From contig LR594584.1 of NCBI GenBank assembly GCA_901538445.1, positions 776,655-840,654 on the forward strand: a DNA stretch of 64,000 bases, given 5' to 3'. The position numbers and the translations under genes were made by a program. Of this stretch, positions 17,480-26,244 are shown in pieces; the stretch's first letter is position 1; each line of letters starts with the position of its first letter. This stretch comes from Gemmataceae bacterium (GTDB lineage: Bacteria; Planctomycetota; Planctomycetia; Gemmatales; Gemmataceae). Under the pieces are notes generated by a model, which saw only the letters and a list, made by a program, of their open reading frames with translations, did not search any database and was not told the origin of the DNA.

Positions 17480-18625
17480 CTACGCGGCGCGGCGGACGTC
17501 CTTCTGACCGATCACGCCGTCCAGGTATTCGAACAATTCCGTCTCGAACCGGTCCTTTCGGAACCCAACGGCCTGCCGCCGCGCCGCCCGCGGGTCGAAC
17601 CGGTCGGCCTCGCGCTCGAACGTCTCGATCGCGGTCGCCACGGCGTCCAGATTCTGTTCGTGGAACACCACGGCCGTCGGGGTCGCACTCTCGCCGAGCG
17701 GCCGGACCGTCTCCGTGAGGCCGCCGCGGCCGAACCCGATCACCGGGCACCCGCACGCCTGCGCCTCCAGGGGCACGATGCCGAAGTCCTCCTCGCCCGG
17801 GAAGAGCAGCGCCTTCGCGCGCCGGAGGTGGTCGCGGATCACCTCATCGGATTGCCACCCGAGGAACCGCGTGGTCGGCCCCGCCTGCGCCTTGAGCTTC
17901 GCGAGGTGCTGCCCGCTGCCGATGACGACGAGCTTGCGGCCGAGTTTCTGGCACGCATCGACGGCGAGGTCGAACCGCTTGTACGGGGCGAGCGCCGACA
18001 CCACGAGGTAGAAGTCCTCGCGGGGCTCGTTCGAGGGCCGGTAGAACTCGGTGTCCACCGGCGGGTAGATCACGGCGGCGTCGCGGCCGTAGCAGTCGCG
18101 GATCCGGTCCCGCACTGTGTTGCTGATGGCGACGAAGTGCGTGACGCGGCTGGCGGTGCGGCGGTCCCACTCGCGGATGCGGCCCATGAGGAGGTCGATG
18201 GCCCTCGCCTTCAGCCCGCCGAGGACGCCCTTCTTCGCGAAGTACGACTCCTGCATGTGCCAGGCGTACCGCATCGGGGTGAAGCAGTAGCAGACGTGCG
18301 GGACGCCCTGTGGCGGGTTCGCGGACTTCGCGACGGCGTGACTCAGGCTCACCACGAGGTCGGCGTCCTCGACCCGCCACCCGGCGACGAACGGCATCAG
18401 CGGGAGGAGGTAGCGGTAGTACCGCTCGACCTTCGGAAGCGCGTTCAGCACGCTCGGTGTGATCCGCGCCTGTTCGATGGCGGGGGAGACGCTGCCGGGC
18501 TTGTGCAGGAGGGTGAGGAGGCGGCTCGCGGGCCACCGGCGGCACAGCGGTTCGAGGCACTTCTCGCCGCCGCGCATGCCCGTCAGCCAGTCGTGGACCA
18601 GCACCACCCGTTCGCCGGCGTCCAT
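17480..18625 (-). CDS. Glycosyltransferase family 4
   Basis: A 381-residue GT-B enzyme that transfers a nucleotide-sugar unit, probably to an exopolysaccharide or glycan. It starts MDAGERVVLVHDWLTGMRGGEK (first part shown), with the glycine-rich acceptor loop; the donor half contains VVSALAPYKRFDLAVDA, then LFPGEEDFGIVPLEAQACG, the E-x7-E donor motif of family GT4. ATG 18625 has AAGGAG six bases upstream. It is divergent from the PP2C gene, leaving a 250-base shared upstream region, and single rather than part of an obvious glycan cluster. Confidence 0.88.
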   Translation of the reverse strand: MDAGERVVLVHDWLTGMRGGEKCLEPLCRRWPASRLLTLLHKPGSVSPAIEQARITPSVLNALPKVERYYRYLLPLMPFVAGWRVEDADLVVSLSHAVAKSANPPQGVPHVCYCFTPMRYAWHMQESYFAKKGVLGGLKARAIDLLMGRIREWDRRTASRVTHFVAISNTVRDRIRDCYGRDAAVIYPPVDTEFYRPSNEPREDFYLVVSALAPYKRFDLAVDACQKLGRKLVVIGSGQHLAKLKAQAGPTTRFLGWQSDEVIRDHLRRAKALLFPGEEDFGIVPLEAQACGCPVIGFGRGGLTETVRPLGESATPTAVVFHEQNLDAVATAIETFEREADRFDPRAARRQAVGFRKDRFETELFEYLDGVIGQKDVRRAA

Positions 18626-18879
18626 GCCGATCTCCTTCGCCAGACCCCGGAAGGGTCCGGGGGTGCGGACTGTACCGACTTTCGGGGGACCGGAAAAGGC
18701 GGCTCGGTCGGGAAATGCTCGAATCCAGTGCGCCGGATTGCTCGCCGCTTGGGGCCGGTGTAAGCTACAACAGCACCAGACGCAGTTTGCGCGCCGCGGC
18801 CGCTCGGTCCTGCGTCGTCCGAATGTACTCTCCATCGAGTCGGCGGATCCCGCTCACATCGCGAGTTCGGGGACAGACA

Positions 18880-19632
18880 ATGGCATTCACGCTGAGCATC
18901 GGTAAGTCGAGCCTGCTCGGGAACTACCGTGAGAACAACGAGGACTCGATCGACGTCAAGGCGTTCCCCGACCTGACGGTGTGCATCGTGGCCGACGGGA
19001 TGGGCGGCCAGGCGGCCGGCGAGATCGCGAGCAAGCGGGCGGTCGAAATCATCCCCGCCGTGCTCCGCAAGACGCTCGCCCCGAGCCTCAACGGCGAGGG
19101 CGTGAAGACCGCGACCCGCCGGGCCATCGTGCAGGCCAACGAAGAAATCATGGCGATGGGCGCGCTCGACAAGGACATGAAGAACATGGGGACCACCGTG
19201 GTCCTCGCCCTGTTCCGCAAGGGCGGCGAGGTGTACGTCGCCGGCGTCGGCGACAGCCGCGGGTACATGGTCCGCAACAAGAAGATCCAGCAACTCACCA
19301 TCGACCACTCGCTGGCCCAGGCGCTCGTCGAGGCCAAGACGATCAGCCCGGCCGAGGCGAAGGACCACCGGTTCAAGAACGTCCTCTGGAAGTACCTGGG
19401 CAGCAAGGAGGTCGGCGAGGGGCCGGACGTCGCGGTGGTCCCCGTTCAGGCCGGCGACCGGTTCCTGCTCTGCACCGACGGCCTCACCGGCGTCGTGCCC
19501 GACGAGCAACTCGCCTCCGAGATCAGCGCCGCCGAGGACATGCAACAACTCGCCGAGTCGCTCGGCCAGCTCGCGCTCACCCAGGGCTCACGCGACAACG
19601 TCTCGTGCATCGTGTTTGAAGTGCAGGAATGA
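18880..19632 (+). CDS. PP2C-family Ser/Thr protein phosphatase
   Basis: A 250-residue metal-dependent phosphatase. The motifs occur in order: GNYRENNEDS (motif 1 with metal Asp), VADGMGGQAAGEIAS (motif 2), MGTTVVLALF, VGDSRGYMVRN, LLCTDGLTGVV and SRDNVSCIVFE (last metal site). All aspartates expected to bind the two metals are present. ATG 18880 is the first start that preserves motif 1. It is soluble and has no extra domains. It could antagonise the Ser/Thr kinase at 22377, which lies three genes downstream, but nothing in the sequence links them directly. Confidence 0.93.
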   Translation: MAFTLSIGKSSLLGNYRENNEDSIDVKAFPDLTVCIVADGMGGQAAGEIASKRAVEIIPAVLRKTLAPSLNGEGVKTATRRAIVQANEEIMAMGALDKDMKNMGTTVVLALFRKGGEVYVAGVGDSRGYMVRNKKIQQLTIDHSLAQALVEAKTISPAEAKDHRFKNVLWKYLGSKEVGEGPDVAVVPVQAGDRFLLCTDGLTGVVPDEQLASEISAAEDMQQLAESLGQLALTQGSRDNVSCIVFEVQE

Positions 19633-19634
19633 TC

Positions 19635-19738
19635 GCGGGAGTGTTTGGAGTGTTGACAAGTGTCGAGAGTGTTTGGGTCGTGCCGACAACCTGAGCGCAA
19701 ACACTCTTCAACACAACAACACTCTTCAACACTCCCGA
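19635..19738. terminator. Long imperfect inverted repeat between convergent genes
   Basis: Arms 19635-19675 and 19698-19738 pair over about 40 bases with a few mismatches (both start CGGGAGTGTT and end GAGAGTGTTTG or AGAGTGTTTG in the same orientation once complemented). The element is built from repeats of the heptamer GAGTGTT. It lies exactly between the convergent phosphatase and SDR genes, so a bidirectional terminator is likely. Confidence 0.6.
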
Positions 19739-19739
19739 C

Positions 19740-20474
19740 TCACCAGTACATCTGCGCCGTCGGCTTGATGACCAGTTCCGGCACCGACACCCGCGGCGGC
19801 AGCGCCGCGACGAATAGCACCGCGTCGGCCACGTCCTCGGGCTTCAGGATCACCGCCCGCTGCTCTTCCGAGACCGGCCGGGGGCGGGCCGCCAGGATCG
19901 GGGTGTCGATTTCGCCCGGGTACACGTTGCTCACCCGCACGCCGCTGTCCTTCTCCTCGCCCGCCAGCACCAGCCCCAGCGCCCCCATCCCGAACTTGGC
20001 CGCGACGTAGGCCGCGCCGCCGAGCGGGTTCGCACGCTTCCCGGCGACCGACACGACGTTCACGATCACCCCGTCCTTGCGCTCGAACATCTGCGGGAGC
20101 ACGGCCTTCGTGCAGTAGAACGCGCCGTCGAGGTTCGTGCGGATCATCATGTCCCACGACTCGGGCGTGAGTTCGCGGAGCGTGCGGTCCTTGATGTTGG
20201 TGCCGGCGTTGTTCACCAGCACGTCCACGCGTCCGAACGCCTTGGTCGCGGAGTCAATGAGCGCCTGGCACTGCTCGGCCTTCGTGACGTCCGTGGCCTG
20301 GGTGCGGAGGTTGTCGCCGGCCTTGAGTTCGGCGGCCACGGCGGCGAGTTTGGCGGCGTCGCGGCCGGCGATCACGACCTTCGCGCCTTCCTTGAGGAAC
20401 AGCGCGGCCGTCGCCTTGCCGACCCCCGACCCGCCGCCCGTAACGACCGCGACCCTGCCTGCGAGCTTCGACAT
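19740..20474 (-). CDS. Short-chain dehydrogenase/reductase
   Basis: A 244-residue classical SDR using NAD(P)H. It has the cofactor motif TGGGSGVGKA, the NNAG motif, the catalytic serine in NVVSVAGK and the catalytic YVAAK, followed by PGEIDTPI. Closest by style are 3-oxoacyl-ACP reductase (FabG-like) and sorbitol/glucose dehydrogenase-like SDRs; the substrate is not recognisable. ATG 20474 has AGGGA about 8 bases upstream. It is divergent from prfB. Confidence 0.88.
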   Translation of the reverse strand: MSKLAGRVAVVTGGGSGVGKATAALFLKEGAKVVIAGRDAAKLAAVAAELKAGDNLRTQATDVTKAEQCQALIDSATKAFGRVDVLVNNAGTNIKDRTLRELTPESWDMMIRTNLDGAFYCTKAVLPQMFERKDGVIVNVVSVAGKRANPLGGAAYVAAKFGMGALGLVLAGEEKDSGVRVSNVYPGEIDTPILAARPRPVSEEQRAVILKPEDVADAVLFVAALPPRVSVPELVIKPTAQMYW

Positions 20475-20523
20475 GGAGAGTTCCCTCACCGCCCGCAGAT
20501 CGCGACCCGCGGGCCCGGTGGCC

Positions 20524-20552
20524 TTTAGTGTGTGAACCGTTCTCGCTATGCT
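20524..20552 (+). promoter_or_regulatory. Candidate sigma-70-like promoter for prfB
   Basis: TTTAGT (20524) and TATGCT (20547) are separated by 17 bases, 58 bases before the prfB ATG. Matches are 3/6 and 4/6, so this is a modest candidate in the divergent SDR-prfB space. Confidence 0.35.
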
Positions 20553-20609
20553 ACTGTCTAACCGAACGGGCGGCACACGGCCGCGGCATCTTCACGAAGG
20601 ACGACCCCG

Positions 20610-21732
20610 ATGAACGCTGACCTCCGCCGACGCACCGACGAGTTGTGCGCCCGTCTGACCCAGTTGCGAGACTCTCTTTGACTTGCCGGGCAAGACCGCG
20701 TTCCGCAATGAACTGGAGGCCAAGCAGGCCGAGCCCGACTTCTGGAACAACCAGGACAAGGCCAAGTCGGTGATCGCACAGATCAAGGTCGCGAACTCGC
20801 TCCTGAAGCCCTACGAGGAACTCACCGCCGCAACGGGCGAGATCAAGGCGATGGCCGAACTCGCCGAGGAGGACGCCTCGTTCGAGGCCGAGATCGAGCC
20901 GGCGCTGGCCAAGGCCGAGCAGCAGTACGAGGCGTTCGAGCTCCAGACGATGATGAGCGGCAAGCACGACTCGGCCAGCGCCGTCGTGTCGATCAAGCCC
21001 GGGGCGGGCGGAACCGACGCGTGCGACTTCGCGAACATTCTGTTCCGGGCGTACACCCGGTGGGCACAGCGGCACGGGTTCGACGTGCCCAAGGACGAGA
21101 TCGACGTCGAACCCAACCTCGAGGCGGGGATCGCGAGCGTCACGTTCAAGATCGTGGGGCCCTACGCCTACGGGTACTTGCAGAGCGAGGTCGGCGTCCA
21201 CCGCCTCGTCCGCATCAGCCCGTTCGGGGGCGGCGACACCCGGCAGACGTCGTTCGCCGCGGTGGATGTGCTCCCCGAGTTGCCGGACGACATCGAGATC
21301 GTCATCAAGGAAACCGACATCGAGTGGCAGCACTTCAGCACGGGCGGGCCCGGCGGGCAGCACCAGAACAAGACGCAGTCCGGTGCGCGGTGCATCCACA
21401 AGAACGGCATGCGGGCCGAGAGTCGAATTCACAAGAGCCAACTCAAGAACAAAGACGAGGCTCTGAAGCAGCTCAAGGCCAAGATGTACGCAGTGGAGGA
21501 ACAGAAGCGGCTCGGCGAGACCGGCAAGAGCTACGACGCGAAGGGCGAAATTGCGTTCGGCTCGCAGATCCGCAGTTACGTGTTGCAGCCGTACACGCTG
21601 GTGCGCGAGGAGCGCGACGGCATCGACGTGAAGACCCCGGCGGTGAACGACGTGCTTGATGGTGACTTTGACCAGTTCATGCACGCATTCCTGCGTCACA
21701 AGTCGGCGAAGCTGAACAAGGCCAAGAAGTAA
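20610..21732 (+). CDS. prfB: Peptide chain release factor 2 (programmed +1 frameshift)
   Basis: RF2 terminates translation at UGA and UAA. The first 23 codons from ATG 20610 end in CTT TGA (20676-20681); the remaining 350 residues continue in the +1 frame from GAC at 20680, giving a 373-residue protein. CTTTGAC is the classic prfB slip site by which RF2 senses its own level. The main part contains the RF2 codon-recognition tripeptide SPF (RISPFGGGDTRQTSF) and the catalytic GGPGGQHQNKTQSG. The usual strong internal Shine-Dalgarno (AGGGGG) just before the slip site is absent; only GCGAGA is seen. Treating TTG 20683 as the start would lose the conserved N-terminal helix. Confidence 0.95.
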
Positions 21733-21739
21733 ACCGAAC

Positions 21740-21821
21740 GCGGAGCGCGGAGTCCGGAACGCGGAATCCAAGACAGGACGGTTCCTGTCTTGGATTCCGC
21801 GTTCCGGACTCCGCACTCCGC
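21740..21821. repeat. Very long hairpin between prfB and tsaE
   Basis: Arms 21747-21778 and 21783-21814 are 32 bases long and perfectly complementary with a 4-base loop; after one mismatch they continue for 6 more pairs (21740-21745 with 21816-21821). The hairpin ends 6 bases before the tsaE ATG and occupies the place of its ribosome site. Confidence 0.9.
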
Positions 21822-21827
21822 ACTCAC

Positions 21828-22289
21828 ATGACGTCCACCATCGACATCCCCGATCTCGCGGCGACCGAGGCCTTCGGGCGGCGGCTCGGGGCGCTGCTGT
21901 TCCCCGGGGCGGTCGTCGCGCTCGTCGGGCAACTCGGGGCCGGCAAGACGCACCTCACCCGGGCCGTCGCCGAGGGGCTCGGGGTGCGGAACCCCGCCGC
22001 GGTGAACAGCCCCACGTTCGTGCTCATCCAGGAGTACCCGGCGCGGCTGCCGATCTACCACTTCGACGCCTATCGGCTCAGCGGGCCGCGCGAGTTCGCC
22101 GAACTTGGCGTCGAGGAGTACTTCCGCGGCGACGGCGTGTGCCTCGTCGAATGGGCCGACAAGGTCGAACCCACCCTGCCCCCCGAACACCTCCGCATCG
22201 ACATTGCGATCCTCGACGAGTCCCGCCGGCGGTTCACGCTCACGGCGACCGGCGACCGGTACGAGCGCCTGATCGGCGAGTTCCCGTGA
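21828..22289 (+). CDS. tsaE: tRNA t6A biosynthesis ATPase TsaE
   Basis: A 153-residue P-loop ATPase that works with TsaB/TsaC/TsaD to make threonylcarbamoyl-adenosine at position 37 of ANN-reading tRNAs. Walker A is GQLGAGKTHLTRAVAEGLG, then NSPTFVLIQEY, HFDAYRL and the Walker B-like VCLVEWADKVE, all TsaE hallmarks. Length is normal. No Shine-Dalgarno is visible before ATG 21828: the preceding bases belong to the right arm of the long hairpin, so translation may depend on how that structure folds. Confidence 0.95.
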   Translation: MTSTIDIPDLAATEAFGRRLGALLFPGAVVALVGQLGAGKTHLTRAVAEGLGVRNPAAVNSPTFVLIQEYPARLPIYHFDAYRLSGPREFAELGVEEYFRGDGVCLVEWADKVEPTLPPEHLRIDIAILDESRRRFTLTATGDRYERLIGEFP

Positions 22290-22376
22290 CCGCGTGTGCG
22301 TCGCACGGGAAGTTTGTGCGGGCGTGTGGTAAAATCCCGGGACCAACCGCCACGCGACCCCGAGCGAGCCCCGCGG

Positions 22377-24128
22377 ATGTCGAACCCGACGCCCACCTCC
22401 AGCGGCGCGGCCCCGCAGCAGTACCCGTTCCTTCAGCCGCCCGTCGAGCCGGACGAGATCGGCCGCGTCGGGCACTACCGCGTGCTGCACCTGCTCGGGG
22501 CGGGCGGCATGGGGATGGTGTTCGCGGCCGAGGACCTCGCGCTGCGGCGGCCCGTCGCCATCAAGGTGATGCACCCGGACCTGGCCGCGGGCGACGGCGG
22601 CGCGCTCCAGCGGTTCCTCCGCGAGGCCCGCGCCCTGGCGGGCGTGAAGCACCAGAACATCGTCACCGTGTACCAGGCGTTCCAGGACCGCGGCACCGTG
22701 TTCCTGGTGATGGAGTTCCTCACGGGCGAGTCGCTCGAGGCGTGGGTGAAGCACACGAAGAGCCCGGTACTGGACGACGTCCTTCGCATCTCCCGCGAGG
22801 CGGCCGAGGGGCTCGCCGCGCTGCACGCCCACGGGCTCATCCACCGCGACATCAAGCCCGCGAACATCTGGCTGGAGAGCCGGCCCGGGAACCGGCCGAA
22901 GAGCGCCGCGGGGTACCAGGTCAAGATTCTGGACCTCGGTCTCGTGCGGGCGGCCGACGAGAGCCACGGGCTCACCGAGTCCGGCATGGTCATGGGCACC
23001 CCGGCGTACATGTCGCTGGAGCAGGTCCGCGGCCAGGCACTCGACCACCGCACCGACTTGTTCAGCCTCGGGTGCGTGATGTACGCGCTCTGCACGGGCC
23101 GGCCGCCGTTCAAGGCCGAGAACCCGGTCGCGCAGGCGGCCGCGCTCATCCGCGGACGGTTCACGCCGGTCCGCGAGCTGAACCCGGCGGTCCCCGAGCC
23201 GCTCGCGGTCCTCATTTCGCGGATGCTGTCCACGGAACCCGAGGACCGACCAGCATCGGCCGCTGAGGTCATCGACGCCCTGGACGACCTGAACGATTTG
23301 GAGATCACACCCGTGGTCGGCATCGAGGGCGCGGCCCCGCTCCCGGCGACCGAGCCGCTCCGCGCCCCGGTCCCGAGGGTCCGGGGCGCGAACACGCCGC
23401 AGTCCGAGAGAATGGCGCGGAAGTCACAGACAGGCGCAGCGGTTCCGGCCGACGCGCGAACCGAAGAGGACGCCGCCATCAGGTCCGGCCGGAAGAGCCG
23501 CTCGCGGACCAAGGCGAGGAAGAAGCCGAAGTCGTTCTGGAAGAGGCACGGGCTCACGGTGGTCGCCGCCGCGTGGCTCGTCGTTGCGGGTCTCCTGGTG
23601 GTCGCGGCGCTGGGCAACCGCGACCGCGACCGGGCCGGAACGGGCACGCAGAAGGCCGACCCGACCCCGAGCCCGGCAGTCACCCCGGGCAAGTCCGGCG
23701 AGGTCACCTACCTGACCGACTTTCCGGTGACGCGGGTTCTCGACGGGCCACCGTCTCCGTTCCCACCCGGGTTCGACGGCACGGTCCGCGTAAACGGAAG
23801 GGTGTCCGCGCACGGGATGCTTCTGCACCCCGGCCCGGTGGGCCGCCCGCCCGTTCGCAAAGGGTTTCGGTTGAACAAGGAGTACGCGAAGTTTCACGCC
23901 GAAGTGGCGCTCAACGAGACGGCCCCGGGCGACGCGGCACCGGGGCGGTTCACGGTCTACCTCGACGGGGTCCGCAAGTGGCAATCGAGCCCGGTCCGGT
24001 CCGGCGCCCCCCCACAGGCGTGCGAAGTGAACCTGAAGGACGTGACGGAACTCACGCTGGAAGTGACCGCTGACGGAGCGGAGCACGGCGTCCACACGGT
24101 GTGGCTCGACCCACGGGTCACGAAGTGA
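22377..24128 (+). CDS. Membrane Ser/Thr protein kinase with NPCBM-like sensor domain
   Basis: A 583-residue Hanks-type kinase. The kinase domain spans ~33-305: glycine loop LLGAGGMGMVF (39-49), ATP-binding K63, catalytic HRDIKPANIW (156-165), and DLG at 186-188 in place of DFG. A basic linker (about 370-390) leads to one transmembrane helix (392-412). The external ~140 residues carry an NPCBM-like beta-sandwich (FRLNKEYAKFHAEVALNE, FTVYLDGVRKWQSSPV, TLEVTADG..HTVWLDPRV), a putative carbohydrate-binding module seen in planctomycete surface proteins. This suggests glycan sensing outside and phosphorylation inside. Its stop overlaps the convergent reductase gene by 11 bases. Confidence 0.9.
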   Translation: MSNPTPTSSGAAPQQYPFLQPPVEPDEIGRVGHYRVLHLLGAGGMGMVFAAEDLALRRPVAIKVMHPDLAAGDGGALQRFLREARALAGVKHQNIVTVYQAFQDRGTVFLVMEFLTGESLEAWVKHTKSPVLDDVLRISREAAEGLAALHAHGLIHRDIKPANIWLESRPGNRPKSAAGYQVKILDLGLVRAADESHGLTESGMVMGTPAYMSLEQVRGQALDHRTDLFSLGCVMYALCTGRPPFKAENPVAQAAALIRGRFTPVRELNPAVPEPLAVLISRMLSTEPEDRPASAAEVIDALDDLNDLEITPVVGIEGAAPLPATEPLRAPVPRVRGANTPQSERMARKSQTGAAVPADARTEEDAAIRSGRKSRSRTKARKKPKSFWKRHGLTVVAAAWLVVAGLLVVAALGNRDRDRAGTGTQKADPTPSPAVTPGKSGEVTYLTDFPVTRVLDGPPSPFPPGFDGTVRVNGRVSAHGMLLHPGPVGRPPVRKGFRLNKEYAKFHAEVALNETAPGDAAPGRFTVYLDGVRKWQSSPVRSGAPPQACEVNLKDVTELTLEVTADGAEHGVHTVWLDPRVTK

Positions 24129-25089
24129 CCGCCGCCAGCGCCTCGAACGCGCCCGGTCCCGGCGTCGCACGGTCGGCGGTCATCCGCGACACGAGGTCGA
24201 ACACCGCACGGTTGAGCGGGCACGGCGTGCCGGTCTTCTCCGCGAGCCGGATCAGGTGCCCGTTGTAGTTGTCGATCTCGGTGCGGCCCTTCTGGATCTC
24301 GCCGGCCATCGAACAGTACGTCCCCCGCAGGGACGGCTCGAAGAACTTCGCCATCAGCCCCGCCAGCCACTTCCGCCGCAGGATCGCTGCCACCGTGGAC
24401 GGGTGGAACGGCCCGACCTTCCCGAGTTCGACGCCGGCGGCCGTGAGAACGCGGTGGTTCTCGTGGAGCAGCGCGAAGAACAGACGCCGGGCGACCGGCA
24501 CGGACAGGAGCTTCCCGTTGTCGATCCCCGCGGCGGCCGCGATCGGCGAGATCGCCGCGTTGTACATGAGCTTCGTGTGCTTGATCGGGCCGATGTCGGG
24601 GACGGTGACGACGCGGAACAGGTCGGTCCCCGCGAGCCCCTTCACCGCGACCGGGGCGGTCCCGGTCCGCCCGCCGAGGTGCAACTCGCCCTTGCGGGTG
24701 ATCCGCGTGTGCGGTCGGTCGGCGCCACACTCCGACACGAACGACGCGATGCCCTCGGTGCGGTGCCCCAGTGCATCGAGTTGCGGGTCGAAGCCGTTCT
24801 GGACGGGAACCAGTTCGAGGCCCAGCGGGAGCTTCGCAAGCACCGCCGCGTTGTCGTAGCACTTCGTGCAGAGCAGGACGGTTGCGCCCGGTTCGGGCCG
24901 CCAGTCGTCGAAGTGAACGAACGCCGCCGGGAGAGGCGGGCGGTCCCCGACCCGAACCCCGTCGCGCCGCCCGGCCGCGACCTTCGCGGGGTTCGCGTCC
25001 ACGAACGCGACCGGCACGCCGGCGGCGCACAGGGCGTACCCGAGGGCACACCCGATTCCCCCCGCACCGACCACCTGAACCGCGTCCAT
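24118..25089 (-). CDS. Ketopantoate reductase (PanE/ApbA)-like oxidoreductase
   Basis: A 323-residue NADP-dependent enzyme of the 2-dehydropantoate 2-reductase family. The N-terminal Rossmann motif is VVGAGGIGCALGYAL; later come LLCTKCYDN, PVQNGFDPQ, the conserved KHTKLMYNAAISPIA lysine/asparagine segment, and the end region EIDNYNGHLIRLAEKTGTPCP, which fits PanE substrate residues (N and the E/N-x-N pattern). It probably makes pantoate for coenzyme A, but paralogues with other substrates are common, so I leave the symbol blank. It starts at 25089 and is divergent from the HAD-like gene. Confidence 0.8.
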   Translation of the reverse strand: MDAVQVVGAGGIGCALGYALCAAGVPVAFVDANPAKVAAGRRDGVRVGDRPPLPAAFVHFDDWRPEPGATVLLCTKCYDNAAVLAKLPLGLELVPVQNGFDPQLDALGHRTEGIASFVSECGADRPHTRITRKGELHLGGRTGTAPVAVKGLAGTDLFRVVTVPDIGPIKHTKLMYNAAISPIAAAAGIDNGKLLSVPVARRLFFALLHENHRVLTAAGVELGKVGPFHPSTVAAILRRKWLAGLMAKFFEPSLRGTYCSMAGEIQKGRTEIDNYNGHLIRLAEKTGTPCPLNRAVFDLVSRMTADRATPGPGAFEALAAVTS

Positions 25090-25187
25090 GCCCGCTCCGC
25101 CGTCAACTTGAATCCGGCTCGCACGACTGGTAGGTTACGAGCTTGGGAGCGTGGGTTCCCTCCGATTTTCCTCCCCCGTGATCGGCC

Positions 25188-26138
25188 ATGGCGCTGACAC
25201 TCGAACAGTACATCGAGCGCCTCGACGCGCGCGCCGACCTCCCCTGGCCCGTCGCCCCCAAGATCGAGCCGGTGAAGGCGAAGCCGTCGCTCCACAGCCT
25301 CCCCGTGAAGGCAGTGTTCTGGACCGTGTACGGCACGCTGGTCGCCATCCCGGGCGGGGAGTTGCAGTTCGAGCACCCACAGGACTTCGTGACCGACGCG
25401 GCGCTGGACAAGGTCATCAAGGAGTTCAAGATGTGGAACTCCATGAGCCGCAAGCCCGGCGCTCCCGCGGCGTACATGAAGGAGCTGTTCCGCAAGGCGC
25501 TCACGACGATCCAGTTGGCCGGCAGCGGCGGCGAGAAGTTCCCCGAGGTGCAGGCCGAGCGGGTGTGGGACGACATCGTCAAGAAGTTGCAAATGAAGGA
25601 CTACACGTTCGACGCGGGCACCTACGGCTCGGTCGGCGACTACGTCAAGAAGATCGCGTACTTTTATCACGCCAGCATTCAGGGGACCGGGGCGTACCCG
25701 GGCGCGGCCGACGCACTGAAGCTCCTCGCCGACCGCGGCACCGCCCAGGGACTCCTCGGCGACGGCCAGTGCTTCACCGCGGGCCAGCTCCAGCGCGGCC
25801 TGAGGCAGCAGGACCCGGGCTTCGAGCTGGGCGCGGCCGTCCCCGAGGCTCTGCGGATCGTCTCGGCCGAGAAGAAAGCCAAGAAGCCGTCGGACACGCT
25901 CTTCAGGGCGGCGGTGCAAGCGGCCGCGGCCCGCGGGCTCTCCCCGGGTGACGTGCTGCACGTCGGGTCGAGCCTCGCCCGCGACATCGCGCCGGCGAAG
26001 AAGGTCGGGTTCCGCACCGCTCTGTTCGCCGGGGACCGCAACAGCCTGGCCGCGACGCCCGAACAGTTGAAGGACCCGGCGACCCGGCCGGACGTCCTGC
26101 TGACCGAGTTGCCACAAATCCTCGACGTGATCTCGTAA
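25188..26138 (+). CDS. HAD-superfamily-like protein lacking the nucleophile Asp
   Basis: A 316-residue protein whose fold follows HAD hydrolases: a motif I-like strand AVFWTVYGTL (42-51), a helical cap, and a motif IV-like LHVGSSLARDIAPAKKVGF near residue 265. In active HADs motif I reads FDxxGT; here the nucleophile position is Thr46. In motif IV the first Asp of GD is Ser, although ARD keeps one acid. The protein is therefore likely catalytically dead or altered. An N-terminal ~40-residue extension (MALTLEQYIERL) is conserved-looking and not part of the fold. No operon partner is obvious; fabZ-like follows after 106 bases. Confidence 0.7.
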   Translation: MALTLEQYIERLDARADLPWPVAPKIEPVKAKPSLHSLPVKAVFWTVYGTLVAIPGGELQFEHPQDFVTDAALDKVIKEFKMWNSMSRKPGAPAAYMKELFRKALTTIQLAGSGGEKFPEVQAERVWDDIVKKLQMKDYTFDAGTYGSVGDYVKKIAYFYHASIQGTGAYPGAADALKLLADRGTAQGLLGDGQCFTAGQLQRGLRQQDPGFELGAAVPEALRIVSAEKKAKKPSDTLFRAAVQAAAARGLSPGDVLHVGSSLARDIAPAKKVGFRTALFAGDRNSLAATPEQLKDPATRPDVLLTELPQILDVIS

Positions 26139-26244
26139 GATCGAAACTGTCCCGCCCCGGGCACCGCTCCCGCCCGGGGGCCGGTCCCGCGTGGGCGTGC
26201 CCCGCACCAGTGAACCAAGCAGTGGCTGAGCAGGAGAAGCCCGC

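Noticed and set aside
20683-21732. TTG at 20683 as an ordinary start for release factor 2
   Set aside because: The CTTTGAC slip site and the conserved 23-codon leader with ATG 20610 show that this is the programmed frameshift.
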